Part shown: in pieces, positions 1 to 7,858 of the stretch
Layout of the letters: each line of letters begins with the position of its first letter
Numbering within the stretch: position 1 is the stretch's first letter
NCBI GenBank assembly: GCA_946537885.1
Contig: CAMNGC010000003.1
Coordinates: 62,001 to 126,000 of the forward strand
Direction: 5' to 3'
From: an uncultured Clostridia bacterium
GTDB lineage: Bacteria > Bacillota > Clostridia > Saccharofermentanales > Saccharofermentanaceae
Length of the DNA: 64,000 bases
Translations under genes and position numbers: made by a program
The notes under the pieces: model-generated
Told to the model about the DNA's origin: nothing
The model's input: only the letters and a program-made list of their open reading frames with translations
Database searches by the model: none

Positions 1-682
1 CGTGATACATTGCCCGCTCCGTCTCCTGAGGAACGATATCCTCCAGCGTCTTACTGTACCGCTCGTAAAAGGGCGTGCCCTCTTCAATTGTCAATGAATA
101 CATGCTGATATGCCGCGCGCCGTGTTCTATAAGAGTATCCGCATCTTCTATTATGCCTTCTAAGCTCTGACCGGGCACGCCGATCATCAGGTCGGCCGAG
201 ATATTTGTAAACCCTGCATCACCTGCGGTCTCGATCGCTTCGATTGCCCTATGCCTGTCGTGTAGTCTTCCGAGAGTCTTAAGCACCTTATCGTCAAGCG
301 ACTGCACACCTATCGATATCCTGTTAAAACCGGCTTCAATATAATCCAGCGCTTTCTGTGCGGTAAAAGAGAAAGGATTGACCTCGATGGTCTTCTCGGC
401 ATTTTCGCTTATATCAAATACTTCAGCCGTCCTTCTTAAAACATCACAGACCATCCCGCTATCAGGCACGCTTGGAGTACCTCCGCCGACATATATGCTC
501 GGATCATCCTCGAAAAGATTCATCCCAAGATCCGGTCTTTTTTGCAAAAGATCCTCATAGATCTCTATCTCGCGCATTAGCGCCTCTTTATACCGCGGCT
601 GAAGCCTTGTTGTGGAATAAAAACTGCAATAAGGACACTTGGCCGCGCAGAATGGGATATGAATGTAGATATGCCTTGCCAT
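1..682 (-). CDS. hemW: HemW-like radical SAM protein (heme chaperone), 3' part cut by window edge
   Basis: Reading leftwards from an ATG at 682, the first 227 residues are open to the window edge, so the C-terminal part is missing. The N-terminus reads MARHIYIHIPFCAAKCPYCS and contains the radical SAM CxxxCxxC motif with the HemW/HemN-type 'HIPFC' context. Further on come GGGTPS, a conserved SAM-binding stretch, and 'IGVQSLDD', all typical of the family. HemW members bind heme and a 4Fe-4S cluster and are thought to deliver heme to respiratory enzymes; older annotations call them oxygen-independent coproporphyrinogen III oxidase. An AAGG sequence lies just upstream of the ATG, and a TATAAT-like hexamer lies so close (about 8 nt) that it may be coincidental. 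The gene follows the hairpin repeat array that separates it from nspC. Confidence 0.9.
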   Translation of the reverse strand, partial: MARHIYIHIPFCAAKCPYCSFYSTTRLQPRYKEALMREIEIYEDLLQKRPDLGMNLFEDDPSIYVGGGTPSVPDSGMVCDVLRRTAEVFDISENAEKTIEVNPFSFTAQKALDYIEAGFNRISIGVQSLDDKVLKTLGRLHDRHRAIEAIETAGDAGFTNISADLMIGVPGQSLEGIIEDADTLIEHGARHISMYSLTIEEGTPFYERYSKTLEDIVPQETERAMYH

Positions 683-727
683 GCCTTGATTATACACGAT
701 TTCAAAAGGAGCTTAAATCGGCGGGTG

Positions 728-1000
728 CGTCAACAGAAATGGCGTTCAAACCGTAAATCTGTTGACGGGGGCGGCAGCTGCGTCAACAGAAATGGCCTTC
801 AAACCGTAAATCTGTTGACGGCTGGGGTGGCTGCGTCAACAGAAATGGCCTTCAGACGGCAAATCTGTTGACGGGGCGACGGATGCGTCAACAGAAATGA
901 CCTCCAGACTGTAAATCTGTTGACGGGAGCGGCAGGTGCGTCAACAGAAATGACCTTCAAACCGTAAATCTGTTGACGGGGGCGACGAGAGCGTCAACAG
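728..1000. repeat. Tandem array of five 40-bp hairpin repeats plus a half unit (repeat family A)
   Basis: Five complete units lie at 728-767, 781-820, 834-873, 886-925 and 939-978, with a 5' half unit at 992-1000. Each unit begins CGTCAACAGA and ends TCTGTTGACG, a perfect 10-bp inverted repeat around a 20-nt centre that varies slightly. Units are separated by 12-13 bp of G-rich, less conserved sequence, so starts repeat every 53, 53, 52, 53 and 53 bp. The array fills the gap between the nspC stop and the hemW start. It is too regular and its spacers too short for CRISPR. A second, shorter array of the same family is at 12684-12799. No function is assignable from sequence. Confidence 0.92.
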
Positions 1001-1028
1001 CTGATACAAGCCGAAGCGCCTGCCTAAA

Positions 1029-2222
1029 CTATCTCCCGAGCCTTCCCTTAAAATCGCTGTAAGAAAATTTCGTCAGTCTCTCGATGGTCCCGTCAGTTTT
1101 AAGTCTGTAGATGTCAGGAAGAGGCATCCCGTTAAATGTATTATTCTTAACCGTCGTATAGATCGCCATATCACCGAAAATAAGCATATCTCCGATCTTC
1201 AGGTAATTTTCGAGACTGTAATCACCGATAATATCGCCTGAGAGGCAGGTAGGTCCCGCGAGCCTGTATCGCCGGAGCTCCGAAGGCTCGTCCGCCGCGT
1301 CCGCCGCATTCATAAGCGGAGGCGTGTAAGGCATCTCGATGACATCCGGCATATGGCAGGCGGCACTGCTGTCAAGTATTGCGATCTTAGTATCCCCATT
1401 CTCGACAATATCAAGAACACGGCTTAACAGATAACCGGCGTTTAAAGCCACGGCTTCTCCGGGCTCGAGATAGACCTGAAGCGCCCACTTGTCTCTTACA
1501 TACGAGATAAGCTTTATAAGCTTCTCCAGATCATAATCCGCTTTGGTGATATGATGGCCTCCCCCCATATTGATCCATTTCATATAGGGCAGGACATCGC
1601 CGAACTTTCCCTCAAAGGCCCGCAAGGTGACTTCAAGCGCATCGCTGCCCTGTTCGCAGAGCGTATGAAAGTGCAGGCCGTCAAGCAAAGAAAACAGCTC
1701 CGGCGTCATCTCACGGTCCCACACACTTCTCGTGACTCCCAGGCGGCTTCCCGGAGCACATGGATCATAGATCTCATGCCCCTCCTGAGTCGAACACTCG
1801 GGATTAATCCGTAGACCGATGCTCTTTCCCTGCGCCTTTGCCTTTGCGACGAGACAGCTCAGCTGTCTGATGGAATTAAAAACGATATGATCCGCATAAG
1901 ATAATAGTTCGTCAAACTCATCTTCCCGATAAGCAGCGCAGAAAACGTGCACCTCTCCATCAGGCATCTCCTCTTTCCCGAGCCTCGCTTCGAACAGTCC
2001 GCTGGCCTCGGTTCCGCTCAGATATTTTGAGAGCAGGGGGTAGAAATCATAATTCGAGAAAGCTTTCTGAGCCAATAATATTTTACAGCCTGTCCGTGAA
2101 CAGACCGAAGATAAGATCTCGGCATTTCTGATAAGCTTTTGCTCATCGATCAGATAGCAGGGAGTCTTAAGCGCCCCGATATCTTCCCTGTTAGGATCCA
2201 ATCCGTCGAAAATCTCCTTCAT
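1029..2222 (-). CDS. nspC: Carboxynorspermidine/carboxyspermidine decarboxylase
   Basis: This PLP-dependent fold-III decarboxylase removes CO2 from carboxy(nor)spermidine to give (nor)spermidine. 'LLAQKAFSNY' holds the expected PLP lysine, 'GLRINPECS' and 'YDPCAPGSRLGVT' match NspC rather than generic diaminopimelate decarboxylase, and 'WINMGGGHHIT' is the glycine-rich phosphate-binding region. The frame also opens at a TTG at 2231 that overlaps the upstream stop, but GGTGG sits at a better distance from the ATG at 2222 (MKEIFDGL), so that start is preferred, giving 397 aa. It is the last gene of the polyamine operon, five bases after the dehydrogenase that makes its substrate. Confidence 0.93.
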   Translation of the reverse strand: MKEIFDGLDPNREDIGALKTPCYLIDEQKLIRNAEILSSVCSRTGCKILLAQKAFSNYDFYPLLSKYLSGTEASGLFEARLGKEEMPDGEVHVFCAAYREDEFDELLSYADHIVFNSIRQLSCLVAKAKAQGKSIGLRINPECSTQEGHEIYDPCAPGSRLGVTRSVWDREMTPELFSLLDGLHFHTLCEQGSDALEVTLRAFEGKFGDVLPYMKWINMGGGHHITKADYDLEKLIKLISYVRDKWALQVYLEPGEAVALNAGYLLSRVLDIVENGDTKIAILDSSAACHMPDVIEMPYTPPLMNAADAADEPSELRRYRLAGPTCLSGDIIGDYSLENYLKIGDMLIFGDMAIYTTVKNNTFNGMPLPDIYRLKTDGTIERLTKFSYSDFKGRLGR

Positions 2223-2227
2223 CGCCG

Positions 2228-3487
2228 TCAATCCACCAATACCGGCTCACGATTCTCGCGTCTGGGAAGGCCGTATTTATCAAGTGCGTCCAGGAAAGGA
2301 TCCGGATCAAACTCTTCGACCGTGTGAACACCCTTGAGAGTCCACTTGCCCGTGAGCAGCATAAGCGCTCCGCACATGGCAGGAACCCCCGTCGTATAGC
2401 TGATCGCCTGGCTCTCGACTTCCTTATAGCACTCCTGGTGATCACATACATTGTAGATGTAGTAAGTCTTATCCTTACCGTCTTTCTTCCCCGTGAAAAT
2501 GCATCCTATGTTAGTCTTGCCGTGTGTGCGGGGACCGAGGCTTGCGGGATCCGGCAGAAGAGCCTTAAGGAACTTTATGGGAACGATCTCATGGCCTTCA
2601 AATTCAACCGGCGTAGTCGAAAGCATACCGACATTCTCAAGACATTTCATATGTGTAAGATAACTCTGTCCAAAGGTCATGAAGAAACGTATCCTCTTTA
2701 CCTCAGGGATGTTAACAGCCAGAGACTCCAGCTCCTCGTGATGCAGAAGATACATATCCTTATGTCCTACATCATCAAAGTCATATTCTCTCTTAATACT
2801 CATGGCAGGGATCTCAACCCACTTGCCGTTCTCGATATAGCTGCCGGGAGCAGACACCTCGCGAAGATTTACTTCCGGGTTGAAATTTGTAGCGAAAGCA
2901 TAGCCGTGATCGCCGCCGTTACAGTCAAGGATATCGATGGTATCGATAGAGTCGAACTCGTGTTTCTTGGCATATGCACAATAGGCCTGTGTTACGCCGG
3001 GATCAAAACCGCAACCGAGAAGAGCTGTGAGCCCTGCTTTCTCGAACTTCTCCTTATAGGCCCACTGCCAGCTGTAGTCAAAATAGGCGGAAAAGCCCTT
3101 TTCTTTGCATCTTTTCTCGTAGATCTCACGCCATTTCGGATCATCCGTGTCTTCAGGTTCATAGTTCGCCGTATCCATATAATTGACGCCGCATATGAGG
3201 CAGGCATCCATTATAGTAAGATCCTGATAAGGCAAAGCGATATTCATTACCAAGTCAGGCTTATAGGAGCGGATGAGGGCGACGAGTTCATCGACATTAT
3301 CCGCATCCACCTTAGCCGTTGTGATAAGGGTCCCGGTCTTTCCTCTCAAAGCCTCGGCAAGAGCGTCACACTTGGACAAGGTACGGCTTGCGATACAAAG
3401 CTCCGTAAAGACACTGTCAAGCTGGCAACATTTTCTTATGGCAACATTTGCCACACCGCCGCATCCGATAACTAATACTCTGCTCAT
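2228..3487 (-). CDS. Carboxynorspermidine synthase (saccharopine dehydrogenase-like)
   Basis: 419 aa. The N-terminal MSRVLVIGCGGVANVAIRKC is a Rossmann dinucleotide-binding GxGGxA motif, and the body ('CGFDPGVTQAYCAYA', 'ILDCNGGDHGYAFATNFNPEVNLREV') is that of carboxy(nor)spermidine dehydrogenase. The enzyme condenses aspartate semialdehyde with putrescine or diaminopropane using NADPH. Its product is the substrate of the adjacent nspC. The start is an ATG at 3487, 14 bases downstream of the speB stop. Many automated annotations label it saccharopine dehydrogenase; the context with NspC argues for the polyamine role. Confidence in the family is high, and the preference for putrescine versus diaminopropane is not visible from sequence. 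Confidence 0.92.
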   Translation of the reverse strand: MSRVLVIGCGGVANVAIRKCCQLDSVFTELCIASRTLSKCDALAEALRGKTGTLITTAKVDADNVDELVALIRSYKPDLVMNIALPYQDLTIMDACLICGVNYMDTANYEPEDTDDPKWREIYEKRCKEKGFSAYFDYSWQWAYKEKFEKAGLTALLGCGFDPGVTQAYCAYAKKHEFDSIDTIDILDCNGGDHGYAFATNFNPEVNLREVSAPGSYIENGKWVEIPAMSIKREYDFDDVGHKDMYLLHHEELESLAVNIPEVKRIRFFMTFGQSYLTHMKCLENVGMLSTTPVEFEGHEIVPIKFLKALLPDPASLGPRTHGKTNIGCIFTGKKDGKDKTYYIYNVCDHQECYKEVESQAISYTTGVPAMCGALMLLTGKWTLKGVHTVEEFDPDPFLDALDKYGLPRRENREPVLVD

Positions 3488-3501
3488 TTTCGATATCCCC
3501 C

Positions 3502-4356
3502 TTATTTATTGATTGATAGGATCAATTCTCTTAAGATCTTGCATGCCACTGCCGTGGATGCGCCGCTTATATCAAGCATTGGAGCCAATTCATTTATATC
3601 TGCCCCGACTATATTGGTCCTGCTCACCTTGAGGATGGCATCAAGAAGCTCCGGGAAATATACGCCGCCTGCCTCAGGTGTTCCGGTACCGCACAAGACA
3701 GCCGGATCAAGACAATCCAGATCGATCGTAAGATAGACAGGCGTGTTGTTCTTTATAAGCTCCTTGCAGACCTCATCAAGGCCGTCAAAACCAAACTTAT
3801 GCATATCGGTATGTTCACGCGCGAAAAGGAACTCGTCCTTCTCCCCGCTTCTGATGCAGAACTGGTGGATCCTGTTATCTCCTACAAGCTCGTAGCATCT
3901 TCTCATGACACAGGCGTGACTGAGCTTTGCTCCGAGATAATCGTCGCGAAGATCCGCATGAGCATCAAACTGGATGATCTGAAGATCAGGATATTTCTCA
4001 TGGACTGCCTTTACGGCGCCATAGCTTACCAGATGTTCACCGCCTGTCATGATGGGGAGCTTGCCATCCTTTAAGATCATCCTTGTCTGTTCCTCGATAT
4101 CCTTAAGAGCTGTCTCGGGCAAGCCGAAGCTCAGCTCCAGGTCACCGCAGTCGCAGACATTTTTTTCGATAAGATCCTTGTCCTGATAGGGGCTGTAAGT
4201 CTCGATACCGAAGCTCTCATGACGTATGGCGGAGCTTCCGAATCTGGCTCCGGGGCGAAAGCTCGTAGTCGAGTCGAAGGGCGCACCAAAGAGCACTATC
4301 CCCGACTTGTCATACTCACTGTCGCATGCGATAAATGTCTCTACGTTCTTCTTCAT
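3502..4356 (-). CDS. speB: Agmatinase (ureohydrolase family)
   Basis: 284 aa, normal length for a bacterial agmatinase. Manganese ligands of the arginase/agmatinase fold are visible: 'GGEHLVSYG', 'QFDAHADLRDDYLG' (DAHxD) and 'LTIDLDCLDPAVLCGTGTPEAGG' (DxDxxDP). It hydrolyses agmatine to putrescine and urea, following the arginine decarboxylase upstream. The ATG at 4356 overlaps the speE stop by four bases (ATGA), with a GGAGG at suitable spacing, so translation is probably coupled. Guanidine or other ureohydrolase activity cannot be excluded but the operon context makes agmatine the obvious substrate. Confidence 0.94.
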   Translation of the reverse strand: MKKNVETFIACDSEYDKSGIVLFGAPFDSTTSFRPGARFGSSAIRHESFGIETYSPYQDKDLIEKNVCDCGDLELSFGLPETALKDIEEQTRMILKDGKLPIMTGGEHLVSYGAVKAVHEKYPDLQIIQFDAHADLRDDYLGAKLSHACVMRRCYELVGDNRIHQFCIRSGEKDEFLFAREHTDMHKFGFDGLDEVCKELIKNNTPVYLTIDLDCLDPAVLCGTGTPEAGGVYFPELLDAILKVSRTNIVGADINELAPMLDISGASTAVACKILRELILSINK

Positions 4357-5213
4357 TCTTCTACCTCCATCAGCATCTTCTCAAGATAAGCCGGCAAATA
4401 AAACGAACCTATATGAAGCTTGGTCGTATAGTATTTGGTGCTAAGGTGCAGACTTTTCCATCTCGCCTCGTCAAAATCATTGATCGGATGATATTTCTTG
4501 CTGGCAAAACCGAACAGCCAGTAGCCGGCCGCATAAGTCGGGATATGAGCCTGATAAACACGACTTATCGGAAAAGTATTTACGATCCTCTTATGGCTTC
4601 TTTGCATTGCTTCCGCATCGTGCTTATAAAAGGGGCTTCCCTGCTGGTTTACCATAATGCCGTCTTCTCTCAAAGCGTTATAGCAAATGCCGTAGAATTC
4701 CCTCGTAAAATATCCTTCCGTAGCTCCGAAAGGGTCATTGGAATCAACGATGATCAAGTCATATTCATCGCTGCTTCGTCTTATGAATCTGAGAGCATTA
4801 TCAAAATAGATATGAACCCTGCTGTCATCCAGCTTACATGCATTCTCGGGAAGATAAGTGCGGCAAGCCTCGATTACCTGACCATCCATCTCTACCAGGT
4901 CAATGCGCTTAACGCTCTCATATCTTGTCAATTCCTTTACGACCCCGCCGTCTCCTGCGCCTATCACCAGAACATCCTGAACATTCGGATGAACGGACAT
5001 GGGAATATGTGTGATCATCTCGTCATAGATAAATTCATCCCGCTCCGTCAGCATGACATTTCCGTCAAGAGCCAGCACTTTGCCAAATTCCGGCGTATCG
5101 AAAATATCTATCTGCTGATAATCGCTCTTGCTCGAATAAAGATGCCTTGTGACTCGAAGACTGTGTCTTACATCCGGAGCGTGATATTCGCTGAACCACA
5201 GATTCACTTGCAA
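4353..5213 (-). CDS. speE: Spermidine synthase (polyamine aminopropyltransferase)
   Basis: About 285 aa. 'VLVIGAGDGGVVKELTRY' is the SAM-like GxGxG motif binding decarboxylated AdoMet, and 'DLIIVDSNDPFGATEGYFTREFY' contains the catalytic DS(N)DP region. It transfers an aminopropyl group to putrescine. The frame opens with TTG at 5213 beside AGGAGG; a GTG at 5207 would give MNLWFSEYH, closer to family N-termini, so either may be used. The enzyme needs decarboxylated AdoMet, yet no speD is present in the window, while the same operon carries the alternative carboxyspermidine route. Confidence 0.93.
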   Translation of the reverse strand: MQVNLWFSEYHAPDVRHSLRVTRHLYSSKSDYQQIDIFDTPEFGKVLALDGNVMLTERDEFIYDEMITHIPMSVHPNVQDVLVIGAGDGGVVKELTRYESVKRIDLVEMDGQVIEACRTYLPENACKLDDSRVHIYFDNALRFIRRSSDEYDLIIVDSNDPFGATEGYFTREFYGICYNALREDGIMVNQQGSPFYKHDAEAMQRSHKRIVNTFPISRVYQAHIPTYAAGYWLFGFASKKYHPINDFDEARWKSLHLSTKYYTTKLHIGSFYLPAYLEKMLMEVEE

Positions 5214-5221
5214 TTTCCCTC

Positions 5222-6676
5222 CTAAACCAGAACGTTTATATTATTGATATTGGGATCCTCCGAACCGGTCATGGAACATCCCTTCGCTTTCGCATATTGA
5301 ATGTAATCGATTATGTCGGATGTTATCCTCTCACCCGGAGCAAGTATCGGGATTCCCGGCGGATAACACATAACGAACTCGCTGCAGACAAATCCCGCGC
5401 TGTCCTGAAGCGGTATACTCTTCTTCTTCGAATAGAAGGCGCTTTGGGGACTACAGACAACCTCAGGATCTATATACTCCTGACTTAAGAGTCCGTCAGG
5501 CGCTTTCTTGTATCTCCTTCTGATCTCTGCCATGGCGCTTACCAAGCGCTCAAGATCCTGCATCCTGTCACCGATGGAAAGATATGCCAGCACATTACCG
5601 ATATCTCCGAACTCAATTTGAATATCATATTCATCTCTTAGAATGTCATAGACCTCGATCCCCGCCAGGCCGATATCTCTTGTGTGGACACTAAGCTTTG
5701 TCGGATCAAAATCGAAAACGGAATCACCGTTTATCATCTCTCTTCCATAGGCATAATAGCCTCCGATGGCATTTATCTCTTCTCTCGCATACTCGGCCAT
5801 CTCCACCACCTTACGGAAGATCTCCTTGCCGCGAAGAGCGAGGTTCCTTCTGCTGATATCAAGGCTTGACATAAGAAGATAACTTCCGGAAGTAGTCTGA
5901 GTAAGATTGATGATCTGTCTTACATGCCTCTCGCTTACATTCGATCCTATCAGGAGAAGGCTCGACTGAGTAAGGCTTCCGCCGCTCTTATGCATGGAGA
6001 CGGCTGCCATATCAGCACCGGCTCTCATGGCAGACACCGGCATATTCTCACCGAAATAAAAGTGTGTACCGTGCGCTTCATCTGCAAGACAGAGCATACC
6101 TGCATCGTGAGCCATCTTTACGATAGCGCGCAAGTCACTGCAGATGCCGTAATATGTCGGATTATTGACCAGAACGGCAACAGCATCAGGATTCTCATCG
6201 ATCGCCTTCCTGACATGATCCCGGCTCATTCCCAGAGAGATCCCCAGGCGACGGTCCACATCGGGGTTAACATACACGGGTATCGCTCCACAGAGGACCA
6301 GAGAGTTTATTACGCTTCTATGGACATTTCGGGGCAGGATGATCTTATCACCCTGCTTACAGGTTGACAGGACCATGCTCTGGACGGAACTTGTAGTTCC
6401 TCCCACCATCAGAAAGGCGTGGCTTGCTCCGAAAGCATCCGCCGCCAGAAGTTCTGCTTCGCGTATTACCGAGATGGGATGACAGAGGTTATCAAGGGGT
6501 TTCATGCTGTTTACATCAACCCCGACGCACTTCTCACCAAGAAAATTCGTCAGTTCGGGATTGCCCTTGCCGTGTTTGTGTCCCGGAACATCGAAAGGGA
6601 CGACTCGCATTTCGCGGAACTTCTCCAGAGCCTCATAAATGGGTGCTCTGGTCTGATCCAATTCTGTTTTCTCCAT
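5222..6676 (-). CDS. speA: Arginine decarboxylase (Orn/Lys/Arg decarboxylase family, fold I)
   Basis: 484 aa, matching the short Bacillus-type SpeA class. 'VGGTTSSVQSMVLS' is the PLP phosphate-binding area, 'DEAHGTHFYFG' carries the cofactor Asp and His, and 'AAVSMHKSGGSLTQSS' contains the Schiff-base lysine (SxHK). The C-terminal domain follows with 'PPGIPILAPGE'. With agmatinase downstream, arginine is the likely substrate, giving agmatine; lysine or ornithine use cannot be excluded by eye. Start ATG 6676 has GAGGTGG eight bases upstream. It is the first gene of the polyamine operon and sits behind a long structured leader. Confidence 0.92.
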   Translation of the reverse strand: MEKTELDQTRAPIYEALEKFREMRVVPFDVPGHKHGKGNPELTNFLGEKCVGVDVNSMKPLDNLCHPISVIREAELLAADAFGASHAFLMVGGTTSSVQSMVLSTCKQGDKIILPRNVHRSVINSLVLCGAIPVYVNPDVDRRLGISLGMSRDHVRKAIDENPDAVAVLVNNPTYYGICSDLRAIVKMAHDAGMLCLADEAHGTHFYFGENMPVSAMRAGADMAAVSMHKSGGSLTQSSLLLIGSNVSERHVRQIINLTQTTSGSYLLMSSLDISRRNLALRGKEIFRKVVEMAEYAREEINAIGGYYAYGREMINGDSVFDFDPTKLSVHTRDIGLAGIEVYDILRDEYDIQIEFGDIGNVLAYLSIGDRMQDLERLVSAMAEIRRRYKKAPDGLLSQEYIDPEVVCSPQSAFYSKKKSIPLQDSAGFVCSEFVMCYPPGIPILAPGERITSDIIDYIQYAKAKGCSMTGSEDPNINNINVLV

Positions 6677-7047
6677 ATGCCACCTCTATACAAAAGCGCA
6701 AGCTGTAATCCTACAACTTGCGCAAAGGCTTCACTATGGCTGTTTTGTTCATCCGGGCGCATATAATGCTCCGCAATGATGATCACCAAGTATATAGAGT
6801 CTATATAGCAATACTACTTTTACTACTCTTATTGACCATTTCACAAGTCTGCGCAGATTACGCATTTCGGTTATAAAGTAACCAACTTATAAAACTGAGC
6901 TTTTAACTCAATCAATAGATCGGATGTCCGATCATCGGCAGTGGACCCGGCTGTCCGTATGGCCTTAACTCTCGCAGGAGTGGTCCCGTAAAATCACATT
7001 AGACTCTGATAATCATCGTCTATTCTTGATGTATGTTTTTTGAAAAC
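6677..7047 (-). promoter_or_regulatory. Long structured 5' leader of the speA operon
   Basis: From the inferred transcription start near 7047 to the speA ATG is about 370 nt with no convincing gene. It contains several paired elements: GGACC at 6943-6947 against GGTCC at 6982-6986 enclosing a small multi-branched region, a 7-bp inverted repeat at 6918-6933 (GATCGGA/TCCGATC), an overlapping alternative dyad at 6928-6938, GGTTA/TAACC farther down, and an 11-bp hairpin at 6696-6723 just ahead of the ribosome binding site. I could not match it to SAM, T-box, lysine, guanidine or glycine riboswitch consensus sequences. It is a candidate cis-regulatory RNA for polyamine synthesis. Confidence 0.55.
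6696..6723 (-). terminator. Hairpin followed by UUUU immediately before the speA ribosome binding site
   Basis: On the minus strand GCGCAAGUUGU pairs with ACAGCUUGCGC (11 bp with one G-U) around a six-base loop AGGAUU. UUUUGU follows, then GAGGTGG and the speA ATG within about 20 nt. The T-run is short, so it could be a weak attenuator or act by hiding the ribosome binding site. Confidence 0.55.
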
Positions 7048-7053
7048 AAGGGG

Positions 7054-7082
7054 ATTATACAAAATGCATCTCTGTTCGTCAA
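7054..7082 (-). promoter_or_regulatory. Sigma-A type promoter for the speA operon
   Basis: Read on the minus strand, TTGACG (7077-7082) and TATAAT (7054-7059) are separated by exactly 17 bp. The promoter begins only 12 bases past the DUF4276 stop codon, so the polyamine operon has its own start even though the upstream genes run in the same direction and no terminator separates them. Confidence 0.75.
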
Positions 7083-7094
7083 TCAGATAAATAC

Positions 7095-7829
7095 TTAAAA
7101 AACAGTTCTTCTTACCGTCCTCCCGTCGGACAAGGTCTTGGGAGTTAAGGTCAGCTTACGGTCAGGTATCGGATCAGGCTTACGGATCGCAGTAATAAGG
7201 GACATCTTGAAGTTTATAAAGCTGGGGGAGATATTATTCTCGGGCTCCATATATTCCGAGATATCCTCCGCCCACCTCGCCTTATAGTGACCGATGGCAG
7301 GATAGCCGATATCGATGATGCTCTCATAAGTGTCGGGGCAGACCACACGGCAGAGCTGCTCCCATGTACCGCAGACGCTGTCCTGGGCATACTCGGTCAG
7401 TGCCTCAGGCGAACTGTCGGGGTAGGCTGCAAAGACAGCGGAATGATCGCCTAAGAGCCACGCCTCGATCTCCTCGGTACAAAGACCTACAACTGACCTG
7501 ACACGAGGGGCATACTGCTTACAGACACGATAAAGCTCATATCTCAATTCGTCGGGGTCGTGATCATCAGAATCCATAACCACTACCAGAATAGTGTCAC
7601 TGCCGCCGTAGACGCTGTTGTAGGCACGGCATTTGGCCGGCAGAAGATCTAGCAGGCTGGAAGCGAATTTGGGCGGTTTTAAGTCAGGCTCCTTGGGGAG
7701 ACTTCCGCAGCCTCGATGAGGTCTTACGGATATATCCGCGTCACATCCCTCTATCTCGCAGATACGGCGGGCGAGTCTCTCGACCACTACCGCTCCGGAT
7801 TTGTCTTCTGTCAGTATCTCAATATGCAT
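7095..7829 (-). CDS. DUF4276 family protein, TOPRIM-like acidic motifs; partner of the upstream ATPase
   Basis: 244 aa. The N-terminus MHIEILTEDKSG with Glu8, the 'HRGCGSLPKE' block near residue 38 and 'ILVVVMDSDDHDPDEL' (Asp86, Asp88) are the hallmarks I associate with DUF4276. The spacing of an early Glu and a later DxD resembles TOPRIM nucleases/primases of OLD and PARIS systems; that assignment is inference. A second acidic cluster, 'GLCTEEIEAWLLGD', follows. It starts 29 bases after the ATPase stop, with GGGAG upstream of the ATG, so the two are almost certainly co-expressed. Function is unproven; a nuclease effector controlled by the ATPase is the simplest hypothesis. Confidence 0.8.
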   Translation of the reverse strand: MHIEILTEDKSGAVVVERLARRICEIEGCDADISVRPHRGCGSLPKEPDLKPPKFASSLLDLLPAKCRAYNSVYGGSDTILVVVMDSDDHDPDELRYELYRVCKQYAPRVRSVVGLCTEEIEAWLLGDHSAVFAAYPDSSPEALTEYAQDSVCGTWEQLCRVVCPDTYESIIDIGYPAIGHYKARWAEDISEYMEPENNISPSFINFKMSLITAIRKPDPIPDRKLTLTPKTLSDGRTVRRTVF

Positions 7830-7858
7830 CTTGAAGCGCTCCCTGAAGCTTTTCGATA

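Noticed and set aside
659..871. Plus-strand ORF through the first repeat array
   Set aside because: It reads through repeats of 53 bp, which shift the frame each time, has no ribosome binding site and overlaps the start of hemW on the other strand.
728..1000. CRISPR array
   Set aside because: Repeats are 40 bp, palindromic at their ends, and spacers are only 12-13 bp, G-rich and similar to one another; no cas gene is present.
728..1000. Integron attC sites
   Set aside because: The arms resemble attC core boxes in having GTTGAC/GTCAAC, but they do not fit GTTRRRY/RYYYAAC, no cassette genes lie between units, and there is no integrase.
2324..3475. 383-residue plus-strand ORF
   Set aside because: Exactly opposite the carboxynorspermidine synthase gene, which has clear family motifs; a codon-bias shadow.
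6550..6789. Upstream ORF running from the speA leader into speA
   Set aside because: It has a possible GGAG before an internal ATG, but it runs deep into speA in another frame and no coding signal apart from lack of stops is visible; the hairpin at 6696-6723 explains the region better.
6840..7000. tRNA gene in the speA leader
   Set aside because: Some paired segments are present but no cloverleaf with a T-loop GTTCRA-like sequence and acceptor stem could be drawn.
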